Shown here: in pieces, positions 55,879 through 64,000 of the stretch | Layout of the letters: each line of letters begins with the position of its first letter | Position numbering within the stretch: position 1 is the first letter of the stretch | Source of the DNA: Adlercreutzia hattorii | GTDB lineage: Bacteria; Actinomycetota; Coriobacteriia; Coriobacteriales; Eggerthellaceae | Direction of reading: 5' to 3' | DNA length: 64,000 bases | Assembly: GCF_011405655.1 (NCBI RefSeq) | Contig: NZ_AP022829.1 | Coordinates: forward strand, 1,473,001-1,537,000 | Translations under genes and position numbers: made by a program | Notes under the pieces: generated by a model | Told to the model about the DNA's origin: nothing | The model's database searches: none | The model's input: the letters and a program-made list of their open reading frames with translations, nothing else

Positions 55879-56367
55879 ATGGAAATCCTCATCACCTACG
55901 GACATCGCGAGGAAGACCTCGCCTCCCTTCCCATTCGCGACCTGGCCCTGTTCGTGCTCGAGTGCGAGGGGAAGCCCATCAACACGGAGGTCTCCATCAG
56001 CTTTGTGGACGATACGGCCATGGCCGAGCTGAACGAGCGCTTCCGCGGCATGGAAGGACCCACCGACGTGCTCTCCTTCGAATGCGACAACATCGACGAC
56101 GACATCACCGCCGCCGACGGGCCGAGCTGCCCGGTCTACGAACTGGGCGACATCATCATCGCGCCCGACGTCGCGGCGCGTCAGAGCACCGAGTTCGGCA
56201 ACTCCTTCGAGCAGGAAGTGTCGCTGCTCATCGTTCACGGGCTTCTGCACCTGTGCGGCTACGATCACATCGTGGACGAGGAGGCCGAGGTCATGGAGGC
56301 CCGCGAGCGCGAGCTGCTCACGGCCTGGACCGAGCGCGACCTGCCCGCTGTCTCCGAGAACCGCTGA
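55879..56367 (+). CDS. ybeY: Endoribonuclease YbeY
   Basis: A 162-aa single-metal ribonuclease in 16S rRNA maturation and ribosome quality control. The zinc site HGLLHLCGYDH (H-x3-H-x5-H) near 117-127 and PTDVLSFE near 62 are diagnostic. It follows phoH and precedes dgkA and era, the standard cluster. Confidence 0.95.
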   Translation: MEILITYGHREEDLASLPIRDLALFVLECEGKPINTEVSISFVDDTAMAELNERFRGMEGPTDVLSFECDNIDDDITAADGPSCPVYELGDIIIAPDVAARQSTEFGNSFEQEVSLLIVHGLLHLCGYDHIVDEEAEVMEARERELLTAWTERDLPAVSENR

Positions 56368-56386
56368 GCGCTTGAGGGGCAGCCCG

Positions 56387-56812
56387 TTGGCTGGCGACGA
56401 TAAGATGAGGCCGCTCGTGCGCAGAGCGGGGGAGAGCCGCCGGTGCGGGGAGGGGCGCTTCCCGCTCGTGTGCGCCTTTCGCTGCGCGGCCGCCGGCGTC
56501 GCCTACGCCTTTCGCTCTCAACGCAACCTGAAGATCCAGGTGATCCTGGGGCTTGCCGCCGTCGCGGCCGGATTCGCCCTGGGCATCAGCCGCGTCGATT
56601 GGCTCGCCATCGTGCTCTGCATCATCGTCGTGTCCGTGGCGGAGGTGGTGAACACCGCCATCGAGTCGGCGGTCGATCTCGCCTCGCCCGAGTGGCACGA
56701 GCTGGCCCGCGCGGCCAAGGACGCGGCGGCCGGCGCCGTGCTTTTGGCCTCAGCGGGCTCGGTAATTGTCGGGCTCATCGTCTTCGCACCCTACGCGCTC
56801 GACCTTCTCTAA
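56387..56812 (+). CDS. dgkA: DgkA-family kinase (diacylglycerol/undecaprenol)
   Basis: A 141-aa integral membrane kinase with three transmembrane helices after a basic N-terminus. The signature EVVNTAIESAVDL lies near 82, and NLKIQ near 45 is conserved. Gram-positive members phosphorylate undecaprenol. TTG 56387 with GAGGGG 7 nt upstream is the likely start; ATG 56405 is an alternative, since the first residues are not conserved. Confidence 0.88.
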   Translation: MAGDDKMRPLVRRAGESRRCGEGRFPLVCAFRCAAAGVAYAFRSQRNLKIQVILGLAAVAAGFALGISRVDWLAIVLCIIVVSVAEVVNTAIESAVDLASPEWHELARAAKDAAAGAVLLASAGSVIVGLIVFAPYALDLL

Positions 56813-56845
56813 CGCACGACGCCCCACCTCTTCGAAAGGAACTTC

Positions 56846-57799
56846 ATGGATCTCGACGCCTACTTCGCTGAAAACCCCATGGGGGGCTCATTTCCCACCA
56901 ATCCCGACTTCAAGAGCGGGTTCGTGACGCTGGTCGGGCGCCCCAACGCCGGGAAGTCGACGCTTCTGAACACCATCATGGGCAAGAAGATCGCCATCAC
57001 CTCGAACACGGCCCAGACGACGCGCCACCGCTTCCGTGCCGTGCACACCACCGATGACATGCAGATGATCATTGTGGACACTCCCGGTCTGCACAAGCCC
57101 CAGGACGCCCTCGGCGAGGAGCTGAACACGAGCGCGATCAAGGCTTTGGAGGACGTGGACGTCGTGGCCATGCTCATCGACGCATCGAAGCCCATCGGAC
57201 GGGGCGACGAGTGGGTGGCCGCCCAGGTGCGCGCCGCGAAGGGCTCGGCGAAGATCTGCGTGCTTTCCAAGTCCGACCTGGCGAGCGATGCCGAGATCAG
57301 CGCCCAGCGCGAGGCGGCCGAGAAGCTCTGCGACTGGGACGCTATGGTGGCGCTGTCGGCCGAGACGGGCCGCAACGTGGACGCCTTCGTGGAGGAGGTG
57401 CAGTTCCTGCTGCCGGAGGGCCCGGCGTGGTTCCCGGCCGACATGGAGACCGATCAGCCGCTGGAGGTCATGGTGGCGGAATTCATCCGCGAGAAGATCC
57501 TGCGCAACTTCTTCGACGAGGTGCCCCATGCCATCGGGGTCGCCGTGGAGGAGATGGAGTTCGAGAAGCCGAACCTCTACCGCATCTACGCGGTCATCTA
57601 TGTGGAGCGCGACAGCCAGAAGGGCATCATCATCGGCAAGCGCGGGGCAGCCATCAAGCGCATCGGCACCGAGGCCCGCAAGGACTTGGAGCTGCTGCTG
57701 GGGGCGAAGGTGTTTTTGGATCTTTCGGTGAAGGTGCGCAAGAACTGGCGCCGCGACGCCAACCAGATCCGCCGCTTCGGCTACGGCGAGGGAGCGTAG
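56846..57799 (+). CDS. era: GTPase Era
   Basis: A 317-aa GTPase that binds the 3' end of 16S rRNA. G1 is GRPNAGKSTLLN near 32, switch and G3 DTPGLHKPQ, and G4 is SKSD, a small change from the common NKxD. The C-terminal KH domain has GIIIGKRGAAIKRIGTEARKDLE. GAAAGGA precedes ATG 56846. Repeat element A copy 3 starts 1 nt after its stop. Confidence 0.96.
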   Translation: MDLDAYFAENPMGGSFPTNPDFKSGFVTLVGRPNAGKSTLLNTIMGKKIAITSNTAQTTRHRFRAVHTTDDMQMIIVDTPGLHKPQDALGEELNTSAIKALEDVDVVAMLIDASKPIGRGDEWVAAQVRAAKGSAKICVLSKSDLASDAEISAQREAAEKLCDWDAMVALSAETGRNVDAFVEEVQFLLPEGPAWFPADMETDQPLEVMVAEFIREKILRNFFDEVPHAIGVAVEEMEFEKPNLYRIYAVIYVERDSQKGIIIGKRGAAIKRIGTEARKDLELLLGAKVFLDLSVKVRKNWRRDANQIRRFGYGEGA

Positions 57800-57800
57800 T

Positions 57801-57968
57801 CGTTCCGTTCGCCCTGACGGGACGAACGGACTGGCCGATGCTGCGGAGCCGACAGGTGCCCGCCCTCGCACCTCAAAGCTTTCCTTCGCGTACCTCAAGT
57901 ACGCTCAGCCGCTTTTCGGCACGATTGCGGGCACCTGTCGGCCCCTCGCTGGCTTCCTTGGGCGAACC
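57801..57968 (+). repeat. Stop-codon-adjacent hairpin element family A, copy 3
   Basis: It begins one nt after the era TAG. The layout is as in copies 1 and 2: CCGTTCG/CGAACGG hairpin, then GCCGACAGGTGCCCGC near 57847 pairing perfectly with GCGGGCACCTGTCGGC near 57928. Here both arms carry matched changes relative to copy 2 (CTGC/GCAG becomes CCGC/GCGG). The centre includes GCGTAC/GTACGC as in copy 1, and the tail TCGCTGGCTTCCTTGGG is conserved. Confidence 0.88.
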
Positions 57969-58058
57969 AGTAACTTTGTTGTTGCTGGGTGAGAGGGGTT
58001 TTCGGGAAATAATCGGGTACAATTCTCCTCATCTGTGCAATCAATGAGGAGAACGTCG

Positions 58059-60326
58059 ATGAAATGCCCCCACTGCTCATTCGATAATCGTGACGACGCC
58101 GCGTTCTGCGAGAACTGCGGCGAGGTGTTCGTAGCCGCCGGCGCGGCTAAGGTATCGGTGCCCTCCGTGGTGGAGGTGCCTCCGGTCGTCCGCGTGCCCG
58201 ACATCGCTCCAGCCTCTTCCAAGTCGGCCGTGCGGGCCTCGGTGGCCGATCTGGTCGACCCGGTGCCCGACGGCCCGGAGGTTCCCGATCTATCCGGCTT
58301 CGAGCGGTTGGTGGACTCCAGTTACGTGCCGCCTGAGGCAGCCCAGGCCGGCGACACGGCCGAGATTCCGCGCATCAACGAGGAGTACGTGCCGCGGGCC
58401 CGCAGCTATGCCATGGGGCCGACGGAGAAGGAGCTGCGGCGCCGCGATCGCCAGCAGAAAAAGCTGGCGAAGAAGTTCACGAAAATGCAGGAGAAGGAGG
58501 AGGCGCGCAAGGCCAAGGAGCTTCTGCGGGCCGAGAAGGAGCGCTTGCGCGCCGAAACGGCTGCGGAGAAGGAGCGTTTGCGTGCCGCCGAGGCCGAGGC
58601 CCGCGAGCAGCGGCGGATAGCCGAGGAGGAGGCCCGCGAGGCCCGGCGCGCTGCCGAGGCTGCCGAGCGTGAACGCCTTGCTGCGGCAGAGCGGGAAGAG
58701 CGCGAGCGTGCCGAGCAAGAGCGTCTCGAGCGCGAGCAGGCTGAGGCTCTGACGACGGCTGCTACGGTGGCTGCTGCGGCGATCGAAAACGAAGCGCGTT
58801 CCAAGGCGAGCGAGCCCGAGGGAGCCGCGCTCTCCATGGGCCCGTCCGCGAAGTCCGATGCCGCCGCCGAGACGCTCGTTGCCGTTGAGAGCGACGAGCT
58901 CGACGAGATCCTGTCCAGTGGGGACGAGGTGGTGAGTCTCTTCGAGCGGTCGGGCAAGCGCCCGGCGCGCATGGGCTCCCACGCCGCGCGCCCCTCGGTG
59001 AACCGCCAGAAGCGCAACCGCGGGCGGGGCGTCCCGGAGGAGGCGTCGGCGGCCCCAGAGAATCCGGAAGAGCCAGAGATGCCGGCGTCGTCGCCCGATG
59101 AGCCGGCCGACGTTCGCGCCACCGAGGAAACGGCGCTCATGGAGGCCGCTTCCGCCATTGTCGTCGCCGACCAGGCGGCGGTCACGACCGCCGAGGCCGA
59201 GGAAGCACTCGCGCCCCGGGCCACCGGCGAGCTGGCCGTTCCCGCGGCCATCGGCGAGGTGATTCCCGAGACAGAGCCTCCTGTAGATTACCAGGTACTC
59301 GAAGAGGACGCGTCGGCCCCCTACGAGGTCGACGACGAAACCTCCTCCCCGGCACCCACAGCGCGACCCCCGCGGGCCAAAGGCCCGATCATCGCGGCCG
59401 CATGCATCGTCCTGGCCGTGGTGCTCGCCGCTGTGGCGGGCGGCACCTATATGGCCGAGCTGTGGGGCGGCAAGACCATCCCCGAGGTGGTGGGGCTCTC
59501 CCAGCCCGAGGCGGTCGACGCCCTGGCGGCCAAGGGATTTGCCGCGCAAGCCGTCGAAATGAAGTCCGACGAGCCCCAGGGCACCGTGCTCTCAAGCGAC
59601 CCCGAGCAGGGGCATCGCGCCGAGGAGGGCAGCACCGTGACGCTCTCCGTGGCCGCCCCGCGCATCGTGCCGGCCATTGTGGGCGCCACGAGCGACGAGG
59701 CCGCCCAGGCGCTCGAGGCCGAGGGCTTCACGGCGGTCACCTACACCGAGGAGAAGTCGAACGAGACCGCGGGCACCGTGCTGGCCGTGAGCCCGGAGGC
59801 GGGCACGGAGGCGAAATCCGGCGACGCTATCACCGTCACCGTGGCCGTTCCCTACACCGTGCCCGATGTGGAGGGCATGTCCGAAGCCGACGCCAAGGCC
59901 GCGCTTCAAGCCGAGGGCTACGAGGTGACGAGCGAGTGGTACACCACCGAGGACATTGAGGAGGGCACCGCCGTCTCCACCGACCCGGCCGCCGGAAGCG
60001 AGCTGAACTCCGGCTCCGAGGTCACACTGTACGTCGCCCACTCCCGCGGCACCGAGCTGGTGGACCTCACCCGCGAGATCCTGCCCGGGGCCAACCTCAC
60101 CAACGACGAGGGCAGCTTCAAGGTGGAGAACATCAAGAGCTGCACCTACCGCGGCGACGGCGAGGTGCTCTACACCGTGGAGGCGCGCCAGTACGAGGTG
60201 GTCACGATGCCCTTCGGCCTGGGCCAGGAGACGGTGTTCGCCAAAAAGCTCACCACCATCGAGGGCGGCATCGTGTGGAACGACGACAATGAGGTCTCCT
60301 ACGCCAGCCCCTCCATCCGCTACTAA
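58059..60326 (+). CDS. Zinc-ribbon membrane protein with coiled coil and three PASTA domains
   Basis: A 755-aa protein. The N-terminal zinc ribbon CPHCS...CENCG lies at residues 3-22; an Arg/Glu/Ala-rich coiled coil follows at about 125-260. One transmembrane helix sits near 443-465 (IIAACIVLAVVLAAVAGGTYM). Three PASTA repeats cover about 472-668 (IPEVVGLSQPEAVDALAAKG, VPAIVGATSDEAAQALEAEG, VPDVEGMSEADAKAALQAEG). PASTA domains bind peptidoglycan or lipid II. No kinase domain is present. ATG 58059 follows GAGGAGAAC. A cell-wall sensor or scaffold is a reasonable inference. Confidence 0.87.
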   Translation: MKCPHCSFDNRDDAAFCENCGEVFVAAGAAKVSVPSVVEVPPVVRVPDIAPASSKSAVRASVADLVDPVPDGPEVPDLSGFERLVDSSYVPPEAAQAGDTAEIPRINEEYVPRARSYAMGPTEKELRRRDRQQKKLAKKFTKMQEKEEARKAKELLRAEKERLRAETAAEKERLRAAEAEAREQRRIAEEEAREARRAAEAAERERLAAAEREERERAEQERLEREQAEALTTAATVAAAAIENEARSKASEPEGAALSMGPSAKSDAAAETLVAVESDELDEILSSGDEVVSLFERSGKRPARMGSHAARPSVNRQKRNRGRGVPEEASAAPENPEEPEMPASSPDEPADVRATEETALMEAASAIVVADQAAVTTAEAEEALAPRATGELAVPAAIGEVIPETEPPVDYQVLEEDASAPYEVDDETSSPAPTARPPRAKGPIIAAACIVLAVVLAAVAGGTYMAELWGGKTIPEVVGLSQPEAVDALAAKGFAAQAVEMKSDEPQGTVLSSDPEQGHRAEEGSTVTLSVAAPRIVPAIVGATSDEAAQALEAEGFTAVTYTEEKSNETAGTVLAVSPEAGTEAKSGDAITVTVAVPYTVPDVEGMSEADAKAALQAEGYEVTSEWYTTEDIEEGTAVSTDPAAGSELNSGSEVTLYVAHSRGTELVDLTREILPGANLTNDEGSFKVENIKSCTYRGDGEVLYTVEARQYEVVTMPFGLGQETVFAKKLTTIEGGIVWNDDNEVSYASPSIRY

Positions 60327-60341
60327 GCGCGGGGCGGCTTC

Positions 60342-61109
60342 GTGGCGCAACCGACCTACTCCCTGCGCGCTCTCGTGCTGCGCCGCACGAAGCTGGGGGA
60401 GAGCGACCTCATCCTCACGCTGCTTTCCGAGGACGGCAGCCAAAAGCGGGCCGTGGCCAAAGGGGCGCGGCGGCCCAAGAGCAGCTTCGCGGCCCGCACC
60501 GAGCCTTTCTGCGTCATCGACGCCCTATGCGCGACGGGTCGAAGCCTCGACATTCTGAAGGAGGCCCGGCTCGTCGCGGCTCACGATGTTCTGCGCTGCA
60601 ATCTGGAGGCCTCGGCCGCGGCCGCTCCCGTGGCAGAGCTGCTCGCCCGCATGAGCCAGCGCGACCTCGCCAACCCGCGCCTGTTCCAGTCGGCGATGCG
60701 CGTGCTGGACGCCATGGACGGCGCCGACGACAATCACTGCGCGGCGCTTTCGGCCGCGGAGCTGCTGAAGATCCTCGCGTTCTCAGGCCTGCGCCCGAGC
60801 CTCGAGGTCTGCGTCAGCTGCGGCGAGCCGGTGGCCCTCACCGAGGGCGCCCGCCTCCCGTTCTCGGCTGCAGGCGGCGGCGTGCTCTGCGAGAGCTGCC
60901 GGGGTTTGGACGAATCCGTGCTTGTGGATGCCGGCACCCTCTGCTGGGCGCAGTACTTCCTCACAACCCCCTTCGACGCCATTGCAGAAGGGCCGGCTGA
61001 CCTTTCGGCCTCCTTCGCCGTCCTGCACCTCGTGCAGGATCTCGCCCGCGCCCACATCGGCAGCTCGCTGAAGTCCCTCGAGTTCCTCTTCACGAGCGGC
61101 TTGTTCTAG
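60342..61109 (+). CDS. recO: DNA repair protein RecO
   Basis: A 255-aa recombination mediator that helps load RecA through RecF. The N-terminal OB fold (ALVLRRTKLGESDLILTLLSEDG) and the C-terminal four-Cys zinc finger (CVSCG...CESC) near 160-188 match RecO. It starts at GTG 60342, 15 nt after the PASTA gene stop. In many Gram-positives recO follows era; here the PASTA gene is inserted between them. Confidence 0.93.
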   Translation: MAQPTYSLRALVLRRTKLGESDLILTLLSEDGSQKRAVAKGARRPKSSFAARTEPFCVIDALCATGRSLDILKEARLVAAHDVLRCNLEASAAAAPVAELLARMSQRDLANPRLFQSAMRVLDAMDGADDNHCAALSAAELLKILAFSGLRPSLEVCVSCGEPVALTEGARLPFSAAGGGVLCESCRGLDESVLVDAGTLCWAQYFLTTPFDAIAEGPADLSASFAVLHLVQDLARAHIGSSLKSLEFLFTSGLF

Positions 61110-61203
61110 TGTCGCACCGCTTTTTCGCAGCGCTCATCCAGCCCCAATATGCAGAAACCGTGTCGCTCGCGGAAACCTTAGGCGAGGTGCGCCGCAAGTG
61201 CCC

Positions 61204-61345
61204 TATACTGGGCGGGCTGCCAAAACGGCGGCGCAATTCGCCTTTGGTTCCCACGGACCACTTCCATGGCTACCCAAGGCGGATGAAAACGGTATGCCGC
61301 CCACAGGCGGTGAAGACGGGGGGAGACCCCCGGAAAGAAAGGTGG
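61204..61345 (+). promoter_or_regulatory. rpsO leader: -10 element and candidate S15 regulatory hairpins
   Basis: TATACT at 61204-61209 is a good -10 although the -35 is unclear. The roughly 140-nt leader carries CCGCCCACAGGCGG near 61292 and GGGGGAGACCCCC near 61320, two stable hairpins just before rpsO. S15 regulates itself through 5' leader structures in several bacteria, so this could be such a site; the match to a known class was not tested. Confidence 0.4.
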
Positions 61346-61352
61346 ACCAGTT

Positions 61353-61640
61353 ATGGCCAGCAAGCTCAGCATCTCCAAGGAGCGCACCGCGGAACTCATC
61401 AAGGAGTTCGGCAAGAACGATCAGGACTCCGGTTCCGCCGAGGTTCAGGTCGCCATCCTCTCGGAGCGCATCCGCAACCTCACCGAGCACCTGAAGACGC
61501 ACAAGAAGGACAACCACACCCGTCGCGGCCTCATGATGCTCATCGGTAAGCGCCGCGGTATGCTGAAGTACATCAAGGAGCGCAACATCGAGGAGTACCG
61601 CGAGCTCATCAAGAAGCTCGGTATCCGCGACAACATCTAG
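61353..61640 (+). CDS. rpsO: 30S ribosomal protein S15
   Basis: A 95-aa primary 16S rRNA-binding protein of the 30S platform. [46 protein letters not shown] and [14 protein letters not shown] are invariant features. AAAGGTGG lies upstream of ATG 61353. It is followed by a terminator and then pnp, the common pair. Confidence 0.97.
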   Translation: MASKLSISKERTAELIKEFGKNDQDSGSAEVQVAILSERIRNLTEHLKTHKKDNHTRRGLMMLIGKRRGMLKYIKERNIEEYRELIKKLGIRDNI

Positions 61641-61651
61641 CTCGAGCATGT

Positions 61652-61680
61652 ACGGGGCCCCGCCTGGGGCCCCGTTTTCT
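61652..61680 (+). terminator. Intrinsic terminator between rpsO and pnp
   Basis: ACGGGGCCCC pairs with GGGGCCCCGT around GCCT and runs into TTTCT. Partial read-through or a separate promoter in the 120-nt gap would be needed for pnp. Confidence 0.88.
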
Positions 61681-61800
61681 GCTATAAGCGGTCGGAAGCG
61701 CATGAGGTGCCGACGGTCGCGGGGGCGGCGAATGTAAGTAGCCGCGCCCGAAGAAGTCCTCCGCAATGAGGCGGGGGAGTTGAAGAGAAAGAAAAGCGTT

Positions 61801-64000
61801 ATGACGAAAATTGTCGAAGAATTCGAGTTGTACGGCAAGCAGTACCGTCTCGAGACCGGCGAGCTGGCCAAGCAGGCCACCGGCGCCGTGCTCGTGACCT
61901 GCGGTGCCACGAGTGTGCTCGTGACCGCCGTCGTCTCCAGCCAGGAGAAGGACTACGACTTCTTCCCGCTCACGGTCGACTACATCGAGAAGATGTACGC
62001 TGTGGGCCGCATCCCCGGCGGCTACCTGAAGCGCGAGGCGAAGCCCTCCGACCACGGCACCCTCGTGGCCCGCATGGTGGACCGCCCCATCCGCCCCGGG
62101 TTCCCCGACGGCTACAAGAACGAGGTGCACATCGTGGCCACCCCGTTCGTCATCGACGGCGAGAACCTGCCCGACACCATCTGCGTGGCCGGCGCCTCTG
62201 CGGCGCTGCTCGTGGGCGGCGCCCCCTTCGACGGCCCGGCGGCCTGCGTGCGCATCGGCCGCGACATCGAGACCGGCGAGTTCATCGTGAACCCCACCAA
62301 CTCCGAGCAGGAGAACTCCGATCTGGAGCTCACCATCGCCGGCACCGCCGACTACATCTCCATGGTGGAGGCCGGCGCCGCTGAGATCTCCGAGGAGGAC
62401 ATGCTCGCCGCCATGACCTTCGGTCAGGAGGCCATCGCCGCCTTCTGCGAGAAGCAGGCTGCCTTCCTCGCCAAGGTGAACCCGACGCCCATGGACTACA
62501 CCATCCACGCTGCCGACCCGTCCGTGGCCGAGCGCGTCGACGCCCACCTCGACGAGATGTCCGCAGCCCTGAAGGACGCCGACAAGGCCGCCCGTATGCA
62601 GAAGGTGGAAGAGCTCAAGTCCTCCATCATCGAGAATGACTTCACCGAGGAGGAGCGCGCCGCCTGGGGAAGCGACATCAAGGCGGCCCTCAAGGCCCTC
62701 GAGAAGCGGGCCATGCGCGCCATGATCCTCGAGACCGGCGAGCGCGTCGACGGCCGCACCCCCGAGGAGATCCGCCCGCTGTACATCGTGCCGGGATACC
62801 TGCCCCGCGTGCACGGCTCGGGCCTGTTCCAGCGCGGCCAGACCCAGGTCATGTCCGTGTGCACGTTGGGCATGCTGAACGAGTGGCAGCGCCTCGACAC
62901 CATCTGGCCCGAAGAGGGCAAGCGCTACATGCACCAGTACAACTTCCCGCCCTACTGCACCGGCGAGACCGGACGGATGGGTGCGCCTAAGCGCCGTGAG
63001 GTGGGCCATGGTGCCCTGGCCGAGCGCGCGATTGTTCCCGTGCTGCCCGACACCGACACCTTCCCCTACGCCATCCGCGTGGTCTCCGAGGTGCTGGAGT
63101 CCAACGGTTCCTCCTCCATGGCCTCCACGTGCGGAAGCTGCCTGGCTCTGATGGACGCCGGCGTGCCGATCTCCGCACCCGTCTCCGGTGTGGCCATGGG
63201 CCTCATCAAGGAGGGCGACGACGTGGTCATCCTCTCCGACATCCAGGGCATCGAGGACTTCCTGGGCGACATGGACTTCAAGGTCTGCGGCACGCCCAAC
63301 GGCATCACCGCCCTGCAGATGGACAACAAGGCCAAGGGCCTGTCCGTCGAGATCCTTGCCCGCGCCCTGAAGCAGGCCCACGAGGGCCGCGCCTTCATCC
63401 TGGCCGCCATGCTGGACACCATCGACGGCCCGCGCGCCGAGATGAAGGAGACCGCGCCGCGCATCGAGACCATCAAGATCCCCGTGGACAAGATCCGCGA
63501 CGTCATCGGTTCCGGCGGCAAGGTGGTCCGCGGCATCCAGGAGGAGACCGGCGCTTCCATCGACATCCAGGAGGACGGCACCATCCACGTGGGCGCCGTC
63601 TCCGGCACCGCCATGCAGGCGGCCAAGGACATGATCCTGGGCATCGTGAAAGAGCCCGAGGTGGGCGAGGTCTTCGAGGGCGAGGTCGTCGGCATCAAGG
63701 ACTTCGGCGCCTTCGTGAAGCTCACGCCGGGCAAGGACGGCCTGCTCCACATCTCGCGCGTGGCCAACGGCCGCGTCGGCAAGGTGGAGGACGTGCTGAG
63801 CCTGGGCGACATTGTGAAGGTGGAAGTGCTCGAGATCGACCCGAAGACCGGCAAGATCTCGCTGGACCGCCTGGACAAGCCGGACGCTCCGGCTTCCGCG
63901 TCCCCGTCTCCTCGCGACAAGGGCGAGCGTCACGAGCGCCGGGAGCGTCGGGAGGACAACCGTCCCGGGCGCGCCGGGCGCACGCCGCGCCGTCGCCACG
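61801..64000 (+). CDS. pnp: Polynucleotide phosphorylase (3' end cut off by window)
   Basis: A phosphorolytic 3'-5' exoribonuclease. From ATG 61801 an uninterrupted frame of 733 codons runs to the window edge. The first RNase PH domain ([39 protein letters not shown]), an all-helical linker, the second RNase PH domain (GTGERVD-like [41 protein letters not shown]), KH ([16 protein letters not shown]) and S1 ([20 protein letters not shown]) are in order. An Arg-rich tail begins just before the edge (RHERRERRE). No strong RBS was seen. Confidence 0.97.
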   Translation, partial: MTKIVEEFELYGKQYRLETGELAKQATGAVLVTCGATSVLVTAVVSSQEKDYDFFPLTVDYIEKMYAVGRIPGGYLKREAKPSDHGTLVARMVDRPIRPGFPDGYKNEVHIVATPFVIDGENLPDTICVAGASAALLVGGAPFDGPAACVRIGRDIETGEFIVNPTNSEQENSDLELTIAGTADYISMVEAGAAEISEEDMLAAMTFGQEAIAAFCEKQAAFLAKVNPTPMDYTIHAADPSVAERVDAHLDEMSAALKDADKAARMQKVEELKSSIIENDFTEEERAAWGSDIKAALKALEKRAMRAMILETGERVDGRTPEEIRPLYIVPGYLPRVHGSGLFQRGQTQVMSVCTLGMLNEWQRLDTIWPEEGKRYMHQYNFPPYCTGETGRMGAPKRREVGHGALAERAIVPVLPDTDTFPYAIRVVSEVLESNGSSSMASTCGSCLALMDAGVPISAPVSGVAMGLIKEGDDVVILSDIQGIEDFLGDMDFKVCGTPNGITALQMDNKAKGLSVEILARALKQAHEGRAFILAAMLDTIDGPRAEMKETAPRIETIKIPVDKIRDVIGSGGKVVRGIQEETGASIDIQEDGTIHVGAVSGTAMQAAKDMILGIVKEPEVGEVFEGEVVGIKDFGAFVKLTPGKDGLLHISRVANGRVGKVEDVLSLGDIVKVEVLEIDPKTGKISLDRLDKPDAPASASPSPRDKGERHERRERREDNRPGRAGRTPRRRH

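Noticed and set aside
61609-63999. Open frame of about 800 codons on the minus strand opposite pnp
   Set aside because: pnp reads cleanly on the plus strand with all five domains; the antisense frame has only low-complexity Gly/His/Ala sequence.

Overview
The window is about 64 kb of GC-rich DNA, densely coding and mostly on the + strand. An actinobacterial-type integration host factor directly upstream of gmk and rpoZ, a HrcA/CIRCE heat-shock unit, PyrR attenuation leaders, a NapC/NrfH-type multiheme cytochrome and a four-subunit ferredoxin-dependent 2-oxoacid oxidoreductase together suggest an anaerobic gut actinobacterium of the Coriobacteriia, most likely Eggerthellaceae (for example an Adlercreutzia or Eggerthella relative). 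That placement is inferred from gene content, not from a database search. No rRNA, tRNA, CRISPR array, transposase or phage gene was seen.

Layout: 1-3.8 kb, end of an unidentified gene, then def-fmt-rsmB (initiator formylation and deformylation, rRNA methylation). 3.9-12.6 kb, a metabolic cluster: XRE-cupin regulator, acyl-CoA synthetase, P-loop ATPase and KorD/A/B/C, followed by a second XRE-cupin regulator and second acyl-CoA synthetase. 13-14.4 kb, a multiheme cytochrome and rubrerythrin. 14.6-17.7 kb, pyrR-pyrB-pyrC behind a PyrR attenuator. 17.9-21.9 kb, a FecCD-type metal-chelate ABC importer. 22-28 kb, an accessory stretch: a toxin-antitoxin pair, two zinc-ribbon membrane proteins with a small protein between them, and an AAA/PD-(D/E)XK protein. 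28.1-35.6 kb, carA-carB and pyrK-pyrD-pyrF behind a second PyrR attenuator. 35.7-38.2 kb, mihF-gmk-rpoZ-thiI. 38.4-42.5 kb, comEA-comEC-holA. 42.5-47.3 kb, an MBL-fold hydrolase, rpsT, lepA and an Fe-S flavoprotein. 47.3-57.8 kb, dusB, hemW, hrcA-dnaJ-rsmE-mtaB, phoH-ybeY-dgkA-era. 58-64 kb, a zinc-ribbon/PASTA membrane protein, recO, rpsO and a 3'-truncated pnp.

Working together: the two pyrimidine blocks supply every step of UMP synthesis except pyrE, which is not in the window, and both carry the same PyrR-binding leader. The acyl-CoA synthetases plus Kor could turn carboxylic acids into acyl-CoAs and then, by ferredoxin-driven reductive carboxylation, into 2-oxoacids, or run the other way; the direction is not visible from sequence.

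The least explained signals are non-coding. A ~165-nt hairpin element occurs three times, each starting 0-1 nt after a stop codon in the same orientation. A second hairpin family has three copies with changed stems but conserved unpaired segments. A 212-nt nearly perfect inverted repeat lies between mtaB and phoH.
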